Source: Pseudanabaena frigida (GTDB lineage Bacteria; Cyanobacteriota; Cyanobacteriia; Pseudanabaenales; Pseudanabaenaceae). Taken from it: a DNA stretch of 61,214 bases. The position numbers were made by a program, and so were the translations under genes. Location of the stretch: contig QBML01000033.1 of the NCBI GenBank assembly GCA_003242085.1, positions 1-61,214 on the forward strand, in the 5' to 3' direction. The notes under the pieces were generated by a model. It did no database searches. It worked only from the letters and a program-made list of their open reading frames with translations, and was not told the DNA's origin. The stretch's first letter is position 1; each line of letters opens with the position of its first letter. Positions 24,990-33,222 of this stretch are shown here, in pieces.

Positions 24990-25290
24990 TGCCGATCGCT
25001 ATTACTGTGAGCCGTGATTTCTAGGCGATCGCATCAACAATCTATCTTCTAAAGCTGAATGCTATTATCGTGAGTCGTGATTTCTAGGCGATCGCATCAA
25101 CAATCTATCTCCTCAAGGCGATCGCTATTACTATGAGTCGTGATTGATAGGCGATCGCTTAATAATTATTTGTCTCTGTGATCGCCAATAACTTCTCTAA
25201 ACCAACATAATCAACCATTTTTGATGGACGAATCTTGGCTAGAGATAGACAACCTTAAAGGAGCGATAGCTTGTTTGGCAAAAACTATGA
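24990..25290. repeat. Three family-A units and one family-B copy
   Basis: Family A units start near 24993, 25055 and 25118 (e.g. CGATCGCTATTACTGTGAGC), and family B at about 25176-25285 (GATCGCCAATAACTTCTCTA ... CATTTTTGATGGACG ... GATAGACAACCTTAAAGG). The spacer from 24966 to 25498 otherwise has no gene. Confidence 0.7.
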
Positions 25291-25498
25291 AGTAGGTTTT
25301 GTCATTTGAGGATTATTAATTCGCCAATTCTAAGGATTGTCTTTTGAATCAATGGTGTTAGTGTGGTTCAAGCTATGAGATAAAGATTAAGCAACCAAGC
25401 TACTCTAAAATGGAGCTTTTGATCTAACAACAAATTCCATAAATTTTAAAATGGGGAGATAAAACATCCTCACAGTAGCACTCTTGAGAAATAATGTT

Positions 25499-26532
25499 AT
25501 GGTTAAAACACGACGGCTTCAAAATGAAAGTGCTGGATTTATTAACGATGTTTCAAACATCATAGCTGCGGAAGCATGGAAAAACCCCTCATTAATTCCA
25601 GATTTATCAAAGGATAAAACAATATTTATCTTCTCTGACTATAGTCGTGTCCAAGGAGAATACAAGACTTACAGTTTTTTGGTTGTAGGACGTTCTGGTA
25701 CCGATTATTTCAATGGTGCTAGGAAAATTCTTAGAGAGGATTTTAATCTTAAGAATCGTCGTATGTCATATAAAGGTCTTAACGACAAAATCAAACTCAA
25801 AGCATTACCAGCGTTTTTGTCTTGTGCTGGGGCAATGGATGGATTACTGATTACATTTGCAGTTGATACTCAAATAAGATATATGTTTGCCGAGCAGTTT
25901 ATGGATGTATGGCCAGAACTTTCTGATTTAAAAAAAGTACATTAGAGGATATGTTGAGAGTAGTACATTTTGGAGCACAAGCCATAATGACTGCTTTTTC
26001 TAGTGGTCAAAACATTGTCTGGTTTACAGATAGTGATGCGATAGTTGCAAATGAGAAACATGAACAGCTTTTCGGTAAATTGGTAGAAACAACAATTAGA
26101 CATATGTTTATGCCGCAAGAAGATATCAATCAAATCGTATTTGGACTTTCAGAAATAGATGATGGATCACTTGAAATAGAAGATTTTGTCTCAATTCCTG
26201 ACCTAGTAGCAGGAGCATTGTGTGAGACACTTGATCGGCTCAGCCAATCTGATCTTAAGGTCACTTCAAAAATAATATTGAACATGCCAAAAGTACAATC
26301 AAAAACTAATATTATTTGTGAATGGATTGGTAAAACTATTTGTCCTCTAAAGAAATTTGGAATAGTTTTTGATAAATTTGGATCTCATCAGTGGGATTTT
26401 CGACCAACTTTTTTCTCTATCAAAAACTTAAATGTCACACCTTGTGAAATAAATTGCAATGCACAAAATTTGGCAGAATATATATCTGATCCAATTCATT
26501 TTGATGTTATAAACCAAGATAAGACTGAATAA
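25499..26532 (+). pseudogene. Unknown protein split by a -1 frameshift at A7
   Basis: Two adjoining frames form one protein of about 345 residues. The first part (from ATG 25499, MVKTRRLQNESAG) ends ELSDLKKVH at 25945. The second continues without an upstream stop when the ribosome slips back one base on the run TTAAAAAAAGT (25938-25948), giving LKKSTLEDMLRVVHFG. The 0-frame codons AAA AAA preceded by A make the heptamer A-AAA-AAA, an efficient slippery sequence. Acidic motifs FIFSDYS and VWFTDSDAIV recall DUF3800/RNase-H-like proteins, but this is speculative. It may be a simple mutation, a sequencing error or programmed frameshifting. Confidence 0.6.
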
Positions 26533-26567
26533 GCTGATCAATTGCCTATCTGCTAAAGAGTTTGCTG

Positions 26568-26780
26568 AAGGCGATCGCTAGAACTGTGAGTCTTAAGTTT
26601 TGGGCGATCGCACCAACAATCTATCTCCAAAAGCCGATCTCTAGTACTGTAAGTCGTGATTTCTAGGTGATCGCCTCAATTATCTATCTATTAAAGGAGT
26701 TGCTACAGGTGATAGCTTTTACGGTGAGTCGTTATACGCGATCGCATCAACAATCCATCTTCTCAAGGCGATCGCTATAT
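26568..26780. repeat. Repeat family A, three diverged units
   Basis: Units start near 26570, 26634 and 26705 (e.g. GGCGATCGCTAGAACTGTGA). A final HIP1 at 26767-26775 directly abuts the nucleotidyltransferase-like remnant. Confidence 0.65.
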
Positions 26781-26890
26781 TTACGATCAGATTGCTAGAT
26801 CTGCATGATAATGTGAATGTGGACGTAATAATGATAGAAGATGCATCTGCAAGTTGGCGCGATCGCATCATTGAAGGTAAAGAACTATGA
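26776..26890 (+). pseudogene. Possible nucleotidyltransferase C-terminal remnant
   Basis: The plus strand reads IFTIRLLDLHDNVNVDVIMI, then EDASASWRDRIIEGKEL and TGA. VDVIMIEDAS...W..RIIEGKEL resembles the end of MNT-type nucleotidyltransferases (antitoxin-like). The open frame runs straight into a HIP1 site belonging to a family-A repeat, with no start codon, so the 5' part is lost. Low confidence on family. Confidence 0.4.
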
Positions 26891-26973
26891 CAAAATATTT
26901 TGCCTTTAATTTGAGGAGAGTTTGTGGCTTTATGGAAGCGATGGTTGATGGTAAATGATTGAGAATTAGAACA

Positions 26974-27465
26974 ATGCTGCAATTCACTCAACAACATTAT
27001 TTTGTATTGAAGCTTCTCTCCGCACTAGGCTGTGGACTGATGGCTGGAGTCTTCTTTGCCTTCTCGACCTTTGTAATGAATGCTCTTGCCAGACTTCAAC
27101 CGAAGGAAGGCATTACCGCCATGCAAGCCATCAATATTACGGCGATCAATCCGTTATTCATGGGAATATTTTTGGGAACAGCCGCGACCTGTATTTTTAT
27201 TGCTGGATCTTCGCTGTTAAACTGGTATCAACCCAAGTCCGCACACTTACTTATCGGCAGTCTGTTCTATCTTGTCGGGGCATTTGGAGTAACGATACTG
27301 TTCAATGTGCCGTTAAATGAAGCCCTAGCGATCGCCAATCCAGATAGTGCTAACGGCGCGAGTCTATGGGCTAACTATCTTGCCAACTGGACAATCTGGA
27401 ACCATGTGCGGACGATATCAGCACTTTTAGCATCCGCAGCAATCACAATCGCACTCTATGAATGA
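26974..27465 (+). CDS. DUF1772 (anthrone-oxygenase-like) membrane protein
   Basis: A 163-residue protein with four membrane segments (LSALGCGLMAGVFFAFSTFV; PLFMGIFLGTAATCIFIAGS; HLLIGSLFYLVGAFGVTILF; TISALLASAAITIALYE) and the DUF1772 hallmarks MNALARLQP...A and FNVPLNEALA...W..Y...W..WNHVR. ATG at 26974. It overlaps the sigma gene by 8 bases, so they share an operon. DUF1772 genes often accompany ECF/YCII clusters; function unknown. Confidence 0.9.
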   Translation: MLQFTQQHYFVLKLLSALGCGLMAGVFFAFSTFVMNALARLQPKEGITAMQAINITAINPLFMGIFLGTAATCIFIAGSSLLNWYQPKSAHLLIGSLFYLVGAFGVTILFNVPLNEALAIANPDSANGASLWANYLANWTIWNHVRTISALLASAAITIALYE

Positions 27466-28702
27466 GAACAATGCTAGTCAGATCCGCGATCGCGTAAATG
27501 AGATTTACCGTCAAGAATCGCGGAGTATTTTTGCTACCCTGATTCGCTTAATCGGAGACTTTGACCTAGCAGAAGAAGCCATGCATGAAGCTTTTGCCGT
27601 AGCGGTCAAACAATGGCTGCGAGATGGCATACCAGCCAATCCTAAAGCTTGGCTGGTCTCCGTTGGACGCTTCAAAGCCATTGATACAATCCGCCGCCGT
27701 ACTCGCTTCGATGCATCCTTAGCAGAACTAGCTCAACATCTTGACACAAGTGATACCACAGTCACAGAAGATGAAGATGTCGAAGACGATCGCCTGCGCC
27801 TGATTTTCACCTGCTGCCATCCAGCCCTATCGCGAGAAGCACAGGTAGCCTTAACCCTACGAGAAGTCTGTGGACTCACCACCGAAGAAATTGCCAGTGC
27901 CTTTCTGATCGCGCCCCCCACCTTGGCACAGCGCATCGTCCGTGCCAAAGCAAAGATCCGCGACGCACGAATTCCCTATCAAGTGCCAGCGATCGCTGAA
28001 CTACCCGATCGCTTAGACACAGTATTGCAAACGATCTATTTAGTGTTCAACGAAGGATACGCCGCTTCATCGGGGACAGCACTGACAAGAACCGATCTCT
28101 CAGAAGAAGCAATTCGCTTAGGACGATTAGTAGTGGAGCTATTACCAGATGCTGAAGCGATCGGATTGTTAGCCCTGATGCTCCTGCAAGAATCGCGACG
28201 TACTGCCCGCACATCTGCCACAGGAGATTTAATTCTGCTAGAAGATCAGGATCGCTCCATCTGGAACCAAGCATATATTGTGGAAGGTAGGACACTTGTG
28301 CGGCAAGCGTTATCATCTCCACAGTTCGGTTCTTACACAATTCAGGCGGCGATCGCCGCAGTGCATTCTGAAGCTACAAGTGCTGAGGCAACTGACTGGG
28401 CACAGATTGTCGCATTGTATGACCTACTCATGCGCGCAGAGCCATCACCAGTGGTTGATTTAAATAGAGCCGTGGCAGTAGCGATGCGCGATGGTTTTCT
28501 AGCGGGATTGCAACGGATCGATAACATTTTATCGAAAGGTGATTTAGCTGACTATCACTTAGCCCATGCCGCAAAAGCTGATCTTTGTAGGCGTTTGGGC
28601 AGAGTAACCGAGGCTAGTGAGTCCTACCAACGCGCCCTTACACTCGTGAAGCAAGAACCAGAGCGGCGGTTTCTCGAAAAACGTCTCCAAGAACTGAACT
28701 AA
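27458..28702 (+). CDS. ECF sigma factor, ECF42-type with TPR-like C-terminus
   Basis: A 414-residue sigma factor. Region 2 (FATLIRLIGDFDLAEEAMHE, AWLVSVGRFKAIDTIRRRTR) and region 4 (REVCGLTTEEIASAFLIAPP, TLAQRIVRAKAKIRDA) occupy the first 180 residues. A long helical extension follows (LDTVLQTIYLVFNEGYAASS, SPVVDLNRAVAVAMRDG, YQRALTLVKQEPERRFLEKR). This is the layout of ECF42 factors, which lack an anti-sigma and are encoded beside YCII (DGPF) proteins, as here. It most likely drives the following cluster. Confidence 0.93.
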   Translation: MNENNASQIRDRVNEIYRQESRSIFATLIRLIGDFDLAEEAMHEAFAVAVKQWLRDGIPANPKAWLVSVGRFKAIDTIRRRTRFDASLAELAQHLDTSDTTVTEDEDVEDDRLRLIFTCCHPALSREAQVALTLREVCGLTTEEIASAFLIAPPTLAQRIVRAKAKIRDARIPYQVPAIAELPDRLDTVLQTIYLVFNEGYAASSGTALTRTDLSEEAIRLGRLVVELLPDAEAIGLLALMLLQESRRTARTSATGDLILLEDQDRSIWNQAYIVEGRTLVRQALSSPQFGSYTIQAAIAAVHSEATSAEATDWAQIVALYDLLMRAEPSPVVDLNRAVAVAMRDGFLAGLQRIDNILSKGDLADYHLAHAAKADLCRRLGRVTEASESYQRALTLVKQEPERRFLEKRLQELN

Positions 28703-28704
28703 CA

Positions 28705-28745
28705 AGATATCTAGAGGCGGCGCGAATCGTCGATTCTAGATATCT
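28705..28745 (+). terminator. Hairpin after ECF sigma gene
   Basis: 11-bp perfect stem AGATATCTAGA / TCTAGATATCT with a 19-base loop containing GGCGGCGCG, probably a decayed family-C element. It starts 2 bases after the stop. Confidence 0.55.
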
Positions 28746-28838
28746 TCCAAAAATATTTTGCCGACCTGTCGATTTACAGCTTCACCGAACGACTACTAGA
28801 TGAAAGCAACTAATTTTAGGTAAAACTCTGGAGGCACG

Positions 28839-29216
28839 ATGAAATTTATATGCCTTGGATACATGGATGAGGCGAAATGGGATCGGATGACTGAAAGCGA
28901 TCGCACAGCGCTGATGGAGGAATGTTTCGCCTATGACGACGAGTTACGCCGAGGTGGACACTTTGTTGGTGGCGAAGCTCTCCAAAGCATCCGCAATGCC
29001 GCAACGCTACGGTATCAGAACGGTAAGGTCACGATTACAGATGGCCCCTACGCCGAAACCAAAGAACATCTGGGCGGTATCCTCTTTCTTGAAGCTAGAG
29101 ATCTGAACCACGCGATCCAGTTGATGTCCCAACATCCTGGGGTTCGCAACGGACCTTTTGAGATTCGAGGCGCTGATGAGCAGATCAACGCAATGGTTGC
29201 TGCGCGAGATCTGTAA
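28839..29216 (+). CDS. YCII-family (DGPF) protein
   Basis: A 125-residue YCII/DGPF protein with the signature [19 protein letters not shown] and the N-terminal [14 protein letters not shown] strand. The fold is ferredoxin-like; the His/Asp pair (here E and D) suggests a small enzyme, but reactions are unproven for this subgroup. GGAGG lies 8 bases upstream of ATG 28839. First of three YCII genes placed behind the ECF42 sigma factor. Confidence 0.92.
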   Translation: MKFICLGYMDEAKWDRMTESDRTALMEECFAYDDELRRGGHFVGGEALQSIRNAATLRYQNGKVTITDGPYAETKEHLGGILFLEARDLNHAIQLMSQHPGVRNGPFEIRGADEQINAMVAARDL

Positions 29217-29258
29217 GAGAAGACTTGAAAAACCTGATTAATTACTTAGGAGCAAAAC

Positions 29259-29738
29259 ATGGACGCTGAACCTCAAAAAGAACATCATTGGCTTGATAAA
29301 TTTGTTGGCGAATGGATTTCTGAAGTCGAATGTATTATGGGATCTGAGCAACTACCATCGAAGACTCAAGGAACTGAGATCGTCCGATCGCTTGGCGGGC
29401 TTTGGGTCGTGGCAGAAGGTGAGAGTGAGATGCCTGACGGTAATCTTGGCAAGACTATTATGACGTTGGGCTATGACCCCAAAATCAATCGATATGTGGG
29501 AACGTTTATCGGCTCAATGATGACGCATCTCTGGATTTACAATGGCGCTCTTGATGAGTCTGAAAAGATTCTTACACTCGATACAGAAGGACTAAACTTT
29601 AGCCAGAGTGCGATCGCCAAATATCAGGACATCATTGAATTTGTTAGTGATGACCAGCGGATCATGCGATCGCAGATTCTTAGTGAGGATGGCAACTGGC
29701 AGCAGTTCATGACAGCGCATTATCGGCGCAAACATTAG
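29259..29738 (+). CDS. DUF1579 family protein
   Basis: A 159-residue protein with the DUF1579 beat: HHWLDKFVGEWISEVECIMG, GTEIVRSLGGLWVVAEGESE, MTLGYDPKINRYVGTFIGSM, HLWIYNGALDE. These lipocalin-like beta proteins accompany YCII/VOC genes in ECF clusters; the ligand is unknown. The gene is 42 bases downstream of the first YCII gene. Confidence 0.92.
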   Translation: MDAEPQKEHHWLDKFVGEWISEVECIMGSEQLPSKTQGTEIVRSLGGLWVVAEGESEMPDGNLGKTIMTLGYDPKINRYVGTFIGSMMTHLWIYNGALDESEKILTLDTEGLNFSQSAIAKYQDIIEFVSDDQRIMRSQILSEDGNWQQFMTAHYRRKH

Positions 29739-29757
29739 CTCGCCGTAAATATTTAGT

Positions 29758-29828
29758 GATCAATCCTGAAATATATGTAGCTCATTTATAAGTTGAGTTA
29801 TGATTAGCGTACTTTAATCATAACTCAA
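29758..29828 (+). repeat. Partial duplication and hairpin in YCII leader
   Basis: 29758-29790 repeats the start region of the next gene (29832-29864) at 29 of 33 positions. Between them is a 14-bp-stem hairpin (TTGAGTTATGATTA / TAATCATAACTCAA, 8-base loop, 29793-29828). The upstream copy has CTG where the gene has its ATG. Confidence 0.65.
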
Positions 29829-29839
29829 AAGGATCAATC

Positions 29840-30199
29840 ATGAAATATATGCTGCTCATTTACAGCGACGAAACCGCGTGGACTGAGGGAGAGATGGAAG
29901 ATTGTTACGCGAAGTCGGTGCAGCTAACCCAAGCCCTAAACTCGAACGGTCAATACTTGGGCGCTTCACCTCTACAATCTGTTGCCAAAGCAACTAGTGT
30001 GAGGATTCGTGACAGCAAACGACTAGTAACCGATGGCCCATTTGCCGAAACACGAGAACAACTTGGCGGCTACTTCTTGATTGATGCAACCAATCTCGAC
30101 GAAGCGATCGCGATCGCCGAACGAATTCCTACCGTCCACAAAGGCACGGTTGAAATTCGACCGATTCTAGAGCTATCAGGCTTGCCATCAGAAAAGTAG
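29840..30199 (+). CDS. YCII-family (DGPF) protein
   Basis: A 119-residue YCII protein: MKYMLLIYSDETAW at the start, RLVTDGPFAETREQLGGYFL signature, and AIAIAERIPTVHKGTVEIRP at the end. ATG at 29840 with AAAGGA upstream. The leader has a hairpin and a partial copy of the gene start. Part of the ECF42 cluster. Confidence 0.92.
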   Translation: MKYMLLIYSDETAWTEGEMEDCYAKSVQLTQALNSNGQYLGASPLQSVAKATSVRIRDSKRLVTDGPFAETREQLGGYFLIDATNLDEAIAIAERIPTVHKGTVEIRPILELSGLPSEK

Positions 30200-30366
30200 T
30201 CTCCATAAACAGAACGCGCCCAAAATTTCCCATCAGCTTTTAAAAAACTTTTCTAGAAAAATTTGCTCAACCTGTCGATCGCTTGCCATCTCATTCGACT
30301 AGATCGTGAAGCAAAGGTTGAGGCTCTCTTAACTCTACATAGCAATAGTAAACAGGAGATTGAAAG

Positions 30367-30795
30367 ATGAAAGTCATGGTTATGGTCAAAGCGACCAAAG
30401 ACTCAGAGGCTGGCGTGATGCCCAGCGAACAACTGCTTACTGATATGGGTAAATTCAACGAAGAATTGGTCAAAGCAGGGATTCTGCTGGCTGGTGAGGG
30501 TCTACATACTAGCTCAAAGGGAGTGCGGGTGAGATTCTCAGGAGCAAATCGTAGCGTCATTGATGGGCCATTCACAGAGACAAAGGAGTTAGTTGCTGGC
30601 TACTGGATCTGGCAAGTACAGTCGATGGAAGAGGCGATCTCATGGGTCAAACGCTGTCCCAATCCCATGCCATCAGAATCAGAGATTGAGATTCGTCCGC
30701 TTTTTGAGGCAGCAGATTTTGGCGACGAATTTACACCTGAACTTCGGGAACAGGAAGAGCGTATCCGTGCAGAGGCAGAAAAGCTCAAAGTTTAG
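30367..30795 (+). CDS. YCII-family (DGPF) protein, longer form
   Basis: A 142-residue YCII protein: MKVMVMVKATKDSEAGVMPS, SVIDGPFTETKELVAGYWIW, IRPLFEAADFG. A charged helical tail (ELREQEERIRAEAEKLKV) extends beyond the usual fold. ATG at 30367 with AGGAGA upstream. Third YCII gene of the cluster. Confidence 0.92.
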   Translation: MKVMVMVKATKDSEAGVMPSEQLLTDMGKFNEELVKAGILLAGEGLHTSSKGVRVRFSGANRSVIDGPFTETKELVAGYWIWQVQSMEEAISWVKRCPNPMPSESEIEIRPLFEAADFGDEFTPELREQEERIRAEAEKLKV

Positions 30796-30863
30796 GCATT
30801 CAGACTATTTCAAGCGTCTTACGCATAGATTTAGCAATCATTTATTAACCCAAGGAGTACATT

Positions 30864-31274
30864 ATGCAATTGAATCCCTATCTAACTTTCAATGGTCAAT
30901 GTGAAGCTGCCTTTAAGTTTTACGAGCAGTGTTTGGGTGGCATAATCGTGATGATGATGACCCACGGCGAATCGCCTATGGCAGAAAAAACTGCCGAAGA
31001 ATGGCGCAATAAAATTCTCCATGCCCAATTAACCATTGGCGACATTGTCTTGATGGGTTCTGATTCGCCACCTGAGTATTTTGAAAAACCACAGGGTTTC
31101 TCCGTCAATCTTCAATTTGAAGATGTAGCTGAATCAGAACGAGTATTTCAGGCGTTGGCAGAAGGTGGAACAGTACGGATGCCAATTCAGGAAACCTTCT
31201 GGGCTAATCGGTTTGGCATGTTTGTCGATCGCTTTGGAATTCCTTGGATGATTAATTGCTCGGAAGCCGCCTAG
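30864..31274 (+). CDS. VOC-family (PhnB/glyoxalase-like) protein
   Basis: A 136-residue VOC protein: MQLNPYLTFNGQCEAAFKFY, HAQLTIGDIVLMGSDSPPEY, FQALAEGGTVRMPIQETFWA, FGMFVDRFGIPWMINC. Paired beta-alpha-beta-beta-beta units form a metal-binding cleft, here of the PhnB-like subgroup. ATG at 30864, GGAG upstream. Likely part of the ECF42 regulon. Confidence 0.92.
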   Translation: MQLNPYLTFNGQCEAAFKFYEQCLGGIIVMMMTHGESPMAEKTAEEWRNKILHAQLTIGDIVLMGSDSPPEYFEKPQGFSVNLQFEDVAESERVFQALAEGGTVRMPIQETFWANRFGMFVDRFGIPWMINCSEAA

Positions 31275-31294
31275 CTCGGTATTTGAGAGATTTC

Positions 31295-31338
31295 AGGCTT
31301 CGACTGCGCTCAGTCCGCAATGGCTAGCACAGTCGAAG
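31295..31338. repeat. CTTCGACTGCGCTCAG-type palindrome
   Basis: GGCTTCGACTGCGCTCAG and CTAGCACAGTCGAAG pair imperfectly across a short loop. Related in core to the hairpin at 10323-10375. It lies between the two VOC genes. Confidence 0.55.
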
Positions 31339-31389
31339 TCAACCTTGGCTATAAATTCTTTTTAACAATCATTTGAAGAGTAAAGTCCT

Positions 31390-31860
31390 ATGCAAAAAAT
31401 TACCCCATTCTTATGGTTTGATGGTCAAGCCGAAGAAGCAATGAATTTTTATACTTCTATTTTTAAAAATTCTAAGATTGTGAGCGTGATGCATTATGGA
31501 GAAGCTGGCCCTGGAGCTAAGGGAACAGTTATGTCTGCAACATTTGAGATTCAAGGACAAGAATTTATAGTGTTAAACGGTGGACCACACTTCAAATTCT
31601 CACCAGCCATATCGTTTTTTGTGAACTGCGAAACGCAAGAGGAAGTAGATGAATTGTGGGAAAAGCTATCCGAAGGTGGCAAGACAAACAGATGTGGTTG
31701 GCTAGATGACAAATTTGGAGTGTCATGGCAGATTGTTCCTACGGCTTTAGGAGTGATGTTGCAGGATAAAGATGCCGAGAAATCCAAAAAAGTTATGGCA
31801 GCCATGCTGCAAATGGATAAACTTGACATCGAAACTTTGAGACGCGCATACCTCTCATAG
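31390..31860 (+). CDS. VOC-family (PhnB-like) protein
   Basis: A 156-residue VOC protein of the 3-demethylubiquinone-methyltransferase-like/PhnB group: KITPFLWFDGQAEEAMNFYT, IQGQEFIVLNGGPHFKFSPA, LWEKLSEGGKTNRCGWLDDK, FGVSWQIVPTAL. No methyltransferase motif. The C-terminal KKVMAAMLQMDKLDIETLRR is typical. Last gene of the ECF42-linked cluster before a strong terminator. Confidence 0.92.
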   Translation: MQKITPFLWFDGQAEEAMNFYTSIFKNSKIVSVMHYGEAGPGAKGTVMSATFEIQGQEFIVLNGGPHFKFSPAISFFVNCETQEEVDELWEKLSEGGKTNRCGWLDDKFGVSWQIVPTALGVMLQDKDAEKSKKVMAAMLQMDKLDIETLRRAYLS

Positions 31861-31890
31861 TCATTACAATCTGCAATAAGGTTTGCTTAT

Positions 31891-31943
31891 AAAGCCCAAA
31901 AGAGAATAGCGGCGCGCAGCGCCGCTATTCTCTTTTGGGCTTT
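31891..31943. terminator. Family-C perfect hairpin (25-bp stem)
   Basis: Left arm AAAGCCCAAAAGAGAATAGC followed by GGCGC, 3-base loop GCA, exact complement, ending TTTGGGCTTT. It lies between the convergent VOC and exonuclease genes and suits a bidirectional terminator. Confidence 0.8.
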
Positions 31944-31951
31944 GATCGTGG

Positions 31952-32779
31952 CTATATCAAATCGCTATAAAGAGGAAGCGAAAGCTGTTCAATGGGCTCT
32001 TTCCGATTTTCTATTTTAATCTTGTCAACTAAATTTTCTACTCCTTTACGCTGATATAGATTTATTTGTCGATGACGAGAGAATCGAGACTTGATAGTAG
32101 AATCTACCAAAAGTGATTCTACTTTACCTATAGGAAGTTGGAAAATCACGCTTATATCTTTTGCAGAAAGCCATTGCTGTCCAAACATATCCAAAATCTC
32201 TGCATCATCGGCAGTTTGAATTTGGGTTAACAGTTTCTCTAAAAGTAACCAACAGGCGATCGCATCCGATTCGGCTCGATGAGATTTTCCGACATTAAAG
32301 CCAAAATATTTAACTAACTTAGGTAGCGATCGCGATTGTAAATTTGCCAGTAAAAGCCTTGATAGTTCAACGGTACAAAGTTGAGCTTGAGCTTTAAAAT
32401 CAACACCCAATCTGCGGTATCCAGCCTGTAAGAAAGAATAGTCAAAACTAAAATTATGGGCTGTGAGAATGCCAGTTTGCAACATTGGCAAGTAATTTGG
32501 CAACACTTTATCAATAACTTCGGCAGAATCCACCATATCCTGAGAGATGCCTGTAAATCCGACTATTTGCTCAGGAATGAGAATTTGAGGATTGATTAAA
32601 TCGGTCAATATTTGCTGTATTCCATCCTTGAGAGTAGCTTGAAGAACAGAAATTTCGATAATGCGATCGCTATTTCCCACTACACCCGTCGTTTCGAGAT
32701 CGACTACAGTAAAAACCTCAGTACTAATCTGACGATAGTAAGCAAGAAGCTCAGTAGAGAGTTTTGTAGTAGTTTTCAC
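31952..32779 (-). CDS. DnaQ-like DEDDh 3'-5' exonuclease
   Basis: A 275-residue protein. The DEDDh exonuclease motifs are all present in the first 190 residues: FTVVDLETTGVVG (Exo I), LTAHNFSFDYSFL (Exo II), SHRAESDAIACWLL (Exo III with H and D). A C-terminal domain of about 80 residues (WLSAKDISVIFQLPIGKVES, RFSRHRQINLYQRKGVENL) looks like a winged-helix or DNA-binding part. It starts with GTG (32779) overlapping the stop of an upstream minus-strand fragment. Confidence 0.88.
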   Translation of the reverse strand: MKTTTKLSTELLAYYRQISTEVFTVVDLETTGVVGNSDRIIEISVLQATLKDGIQQILTDLINPQILIPEQIVGFTGISQDMVDSAEVIDKVLPNYLPMLQTGILTAHNFSFDYSFLQAGYRRLGVDFKAQAQLCTVELSRLLLANLQSRSLPKLVKYFGFNVGKSHRAESDAIACWLLLEKLLTQIQTADDAEILDMFGQQWLSAKDISVIFQLPIGKVESLLVDSTIKSRFSRHRQINLYQRKGVENLVDKIKIENRKEPIEQLSLPLYSDLI

Positions 32780-32980
32780 TGATATCGTTCCAGAAAATCT
32801 AATGCTTGATTGCGTAACTCATAATACTCTTTAGACTCCCGCAGTTCGTGGCGATCGCGAGGGCGGGGCAGTAGGAATACAATCTTTTTGTTTCTAGGAT
32901 AATGGGACTTATACCAAAATAAAAAATGTCGCAAACTTTTTTTAACGTAAGTTCGACGAACTAAAAGTAATCAGGAGGGA
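32776..32980 (-). pseudogene. Unknown ORF fragment coupled to exonuclease gene
   Basis: About 67 codons are open on the minus strand before the stop that overlaps the exonuclease GTG (GTGA). The protein reads RRTYVKKSLRHFLFWYKSHY, then PRNKKIVFLLPRPRDRHELR and ESKEYYELRNQALDFLERYQ. A TGA lies upstream and no start with a ribosome site is visible, so it looks like the 3' end of a lost operon partner. Family not recognised. Confidence 0.5.
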
Positions 32981-33125
32981 GAGCAGGCAAACCTTTGATC
33001 TGAAGATCCAAAGTAGGTTTAGTGTCACGATAGAAATAAGAAACTCAACCAGCCAAAAGATGAACGAGGAAATTGAAAATACTACGATGTCTAGAATACA
33101 CTGATGTTACATGTAAGTCTGTAAG

Positions 33126-33222
33126 ACCTTCAACCTAGCCCATCTCCCGCAGGGAAGGAGACCAAGAAAATAATATGGGTTTTGATCTCCTTCTCCTTCG
33201 GGAGATGGGGTTGGGGTAAGAA
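33126..33222. repeat. Cyanobacterial CTCCCGCAGG palindromic repeat
   Basis: Arms CCATCTCCCGCAGGGAAGGA and TCCTTCTCCTTCGGGAGATG, with outer CCTAGCCC/GGGGTTGGGG, around AAAATAATATGGGTTTTGA. Same family as 14978-15078. Confidence 0.6.

Noticed and set aside
9395-25290. Integron cassette array with attC sites (CALIN)
   Set aside because: Lone genes followed by a shared repeat, and words such as ATCTAAC and GCTCAAC near gene ends, suggested attC. But I could not find matched RYYYAAC and GTTRRRY ends at a normal attC distance in the same copy, the copies share primary sequence rather than only structure, and no integrase is present. Kept only as an open question under family B.
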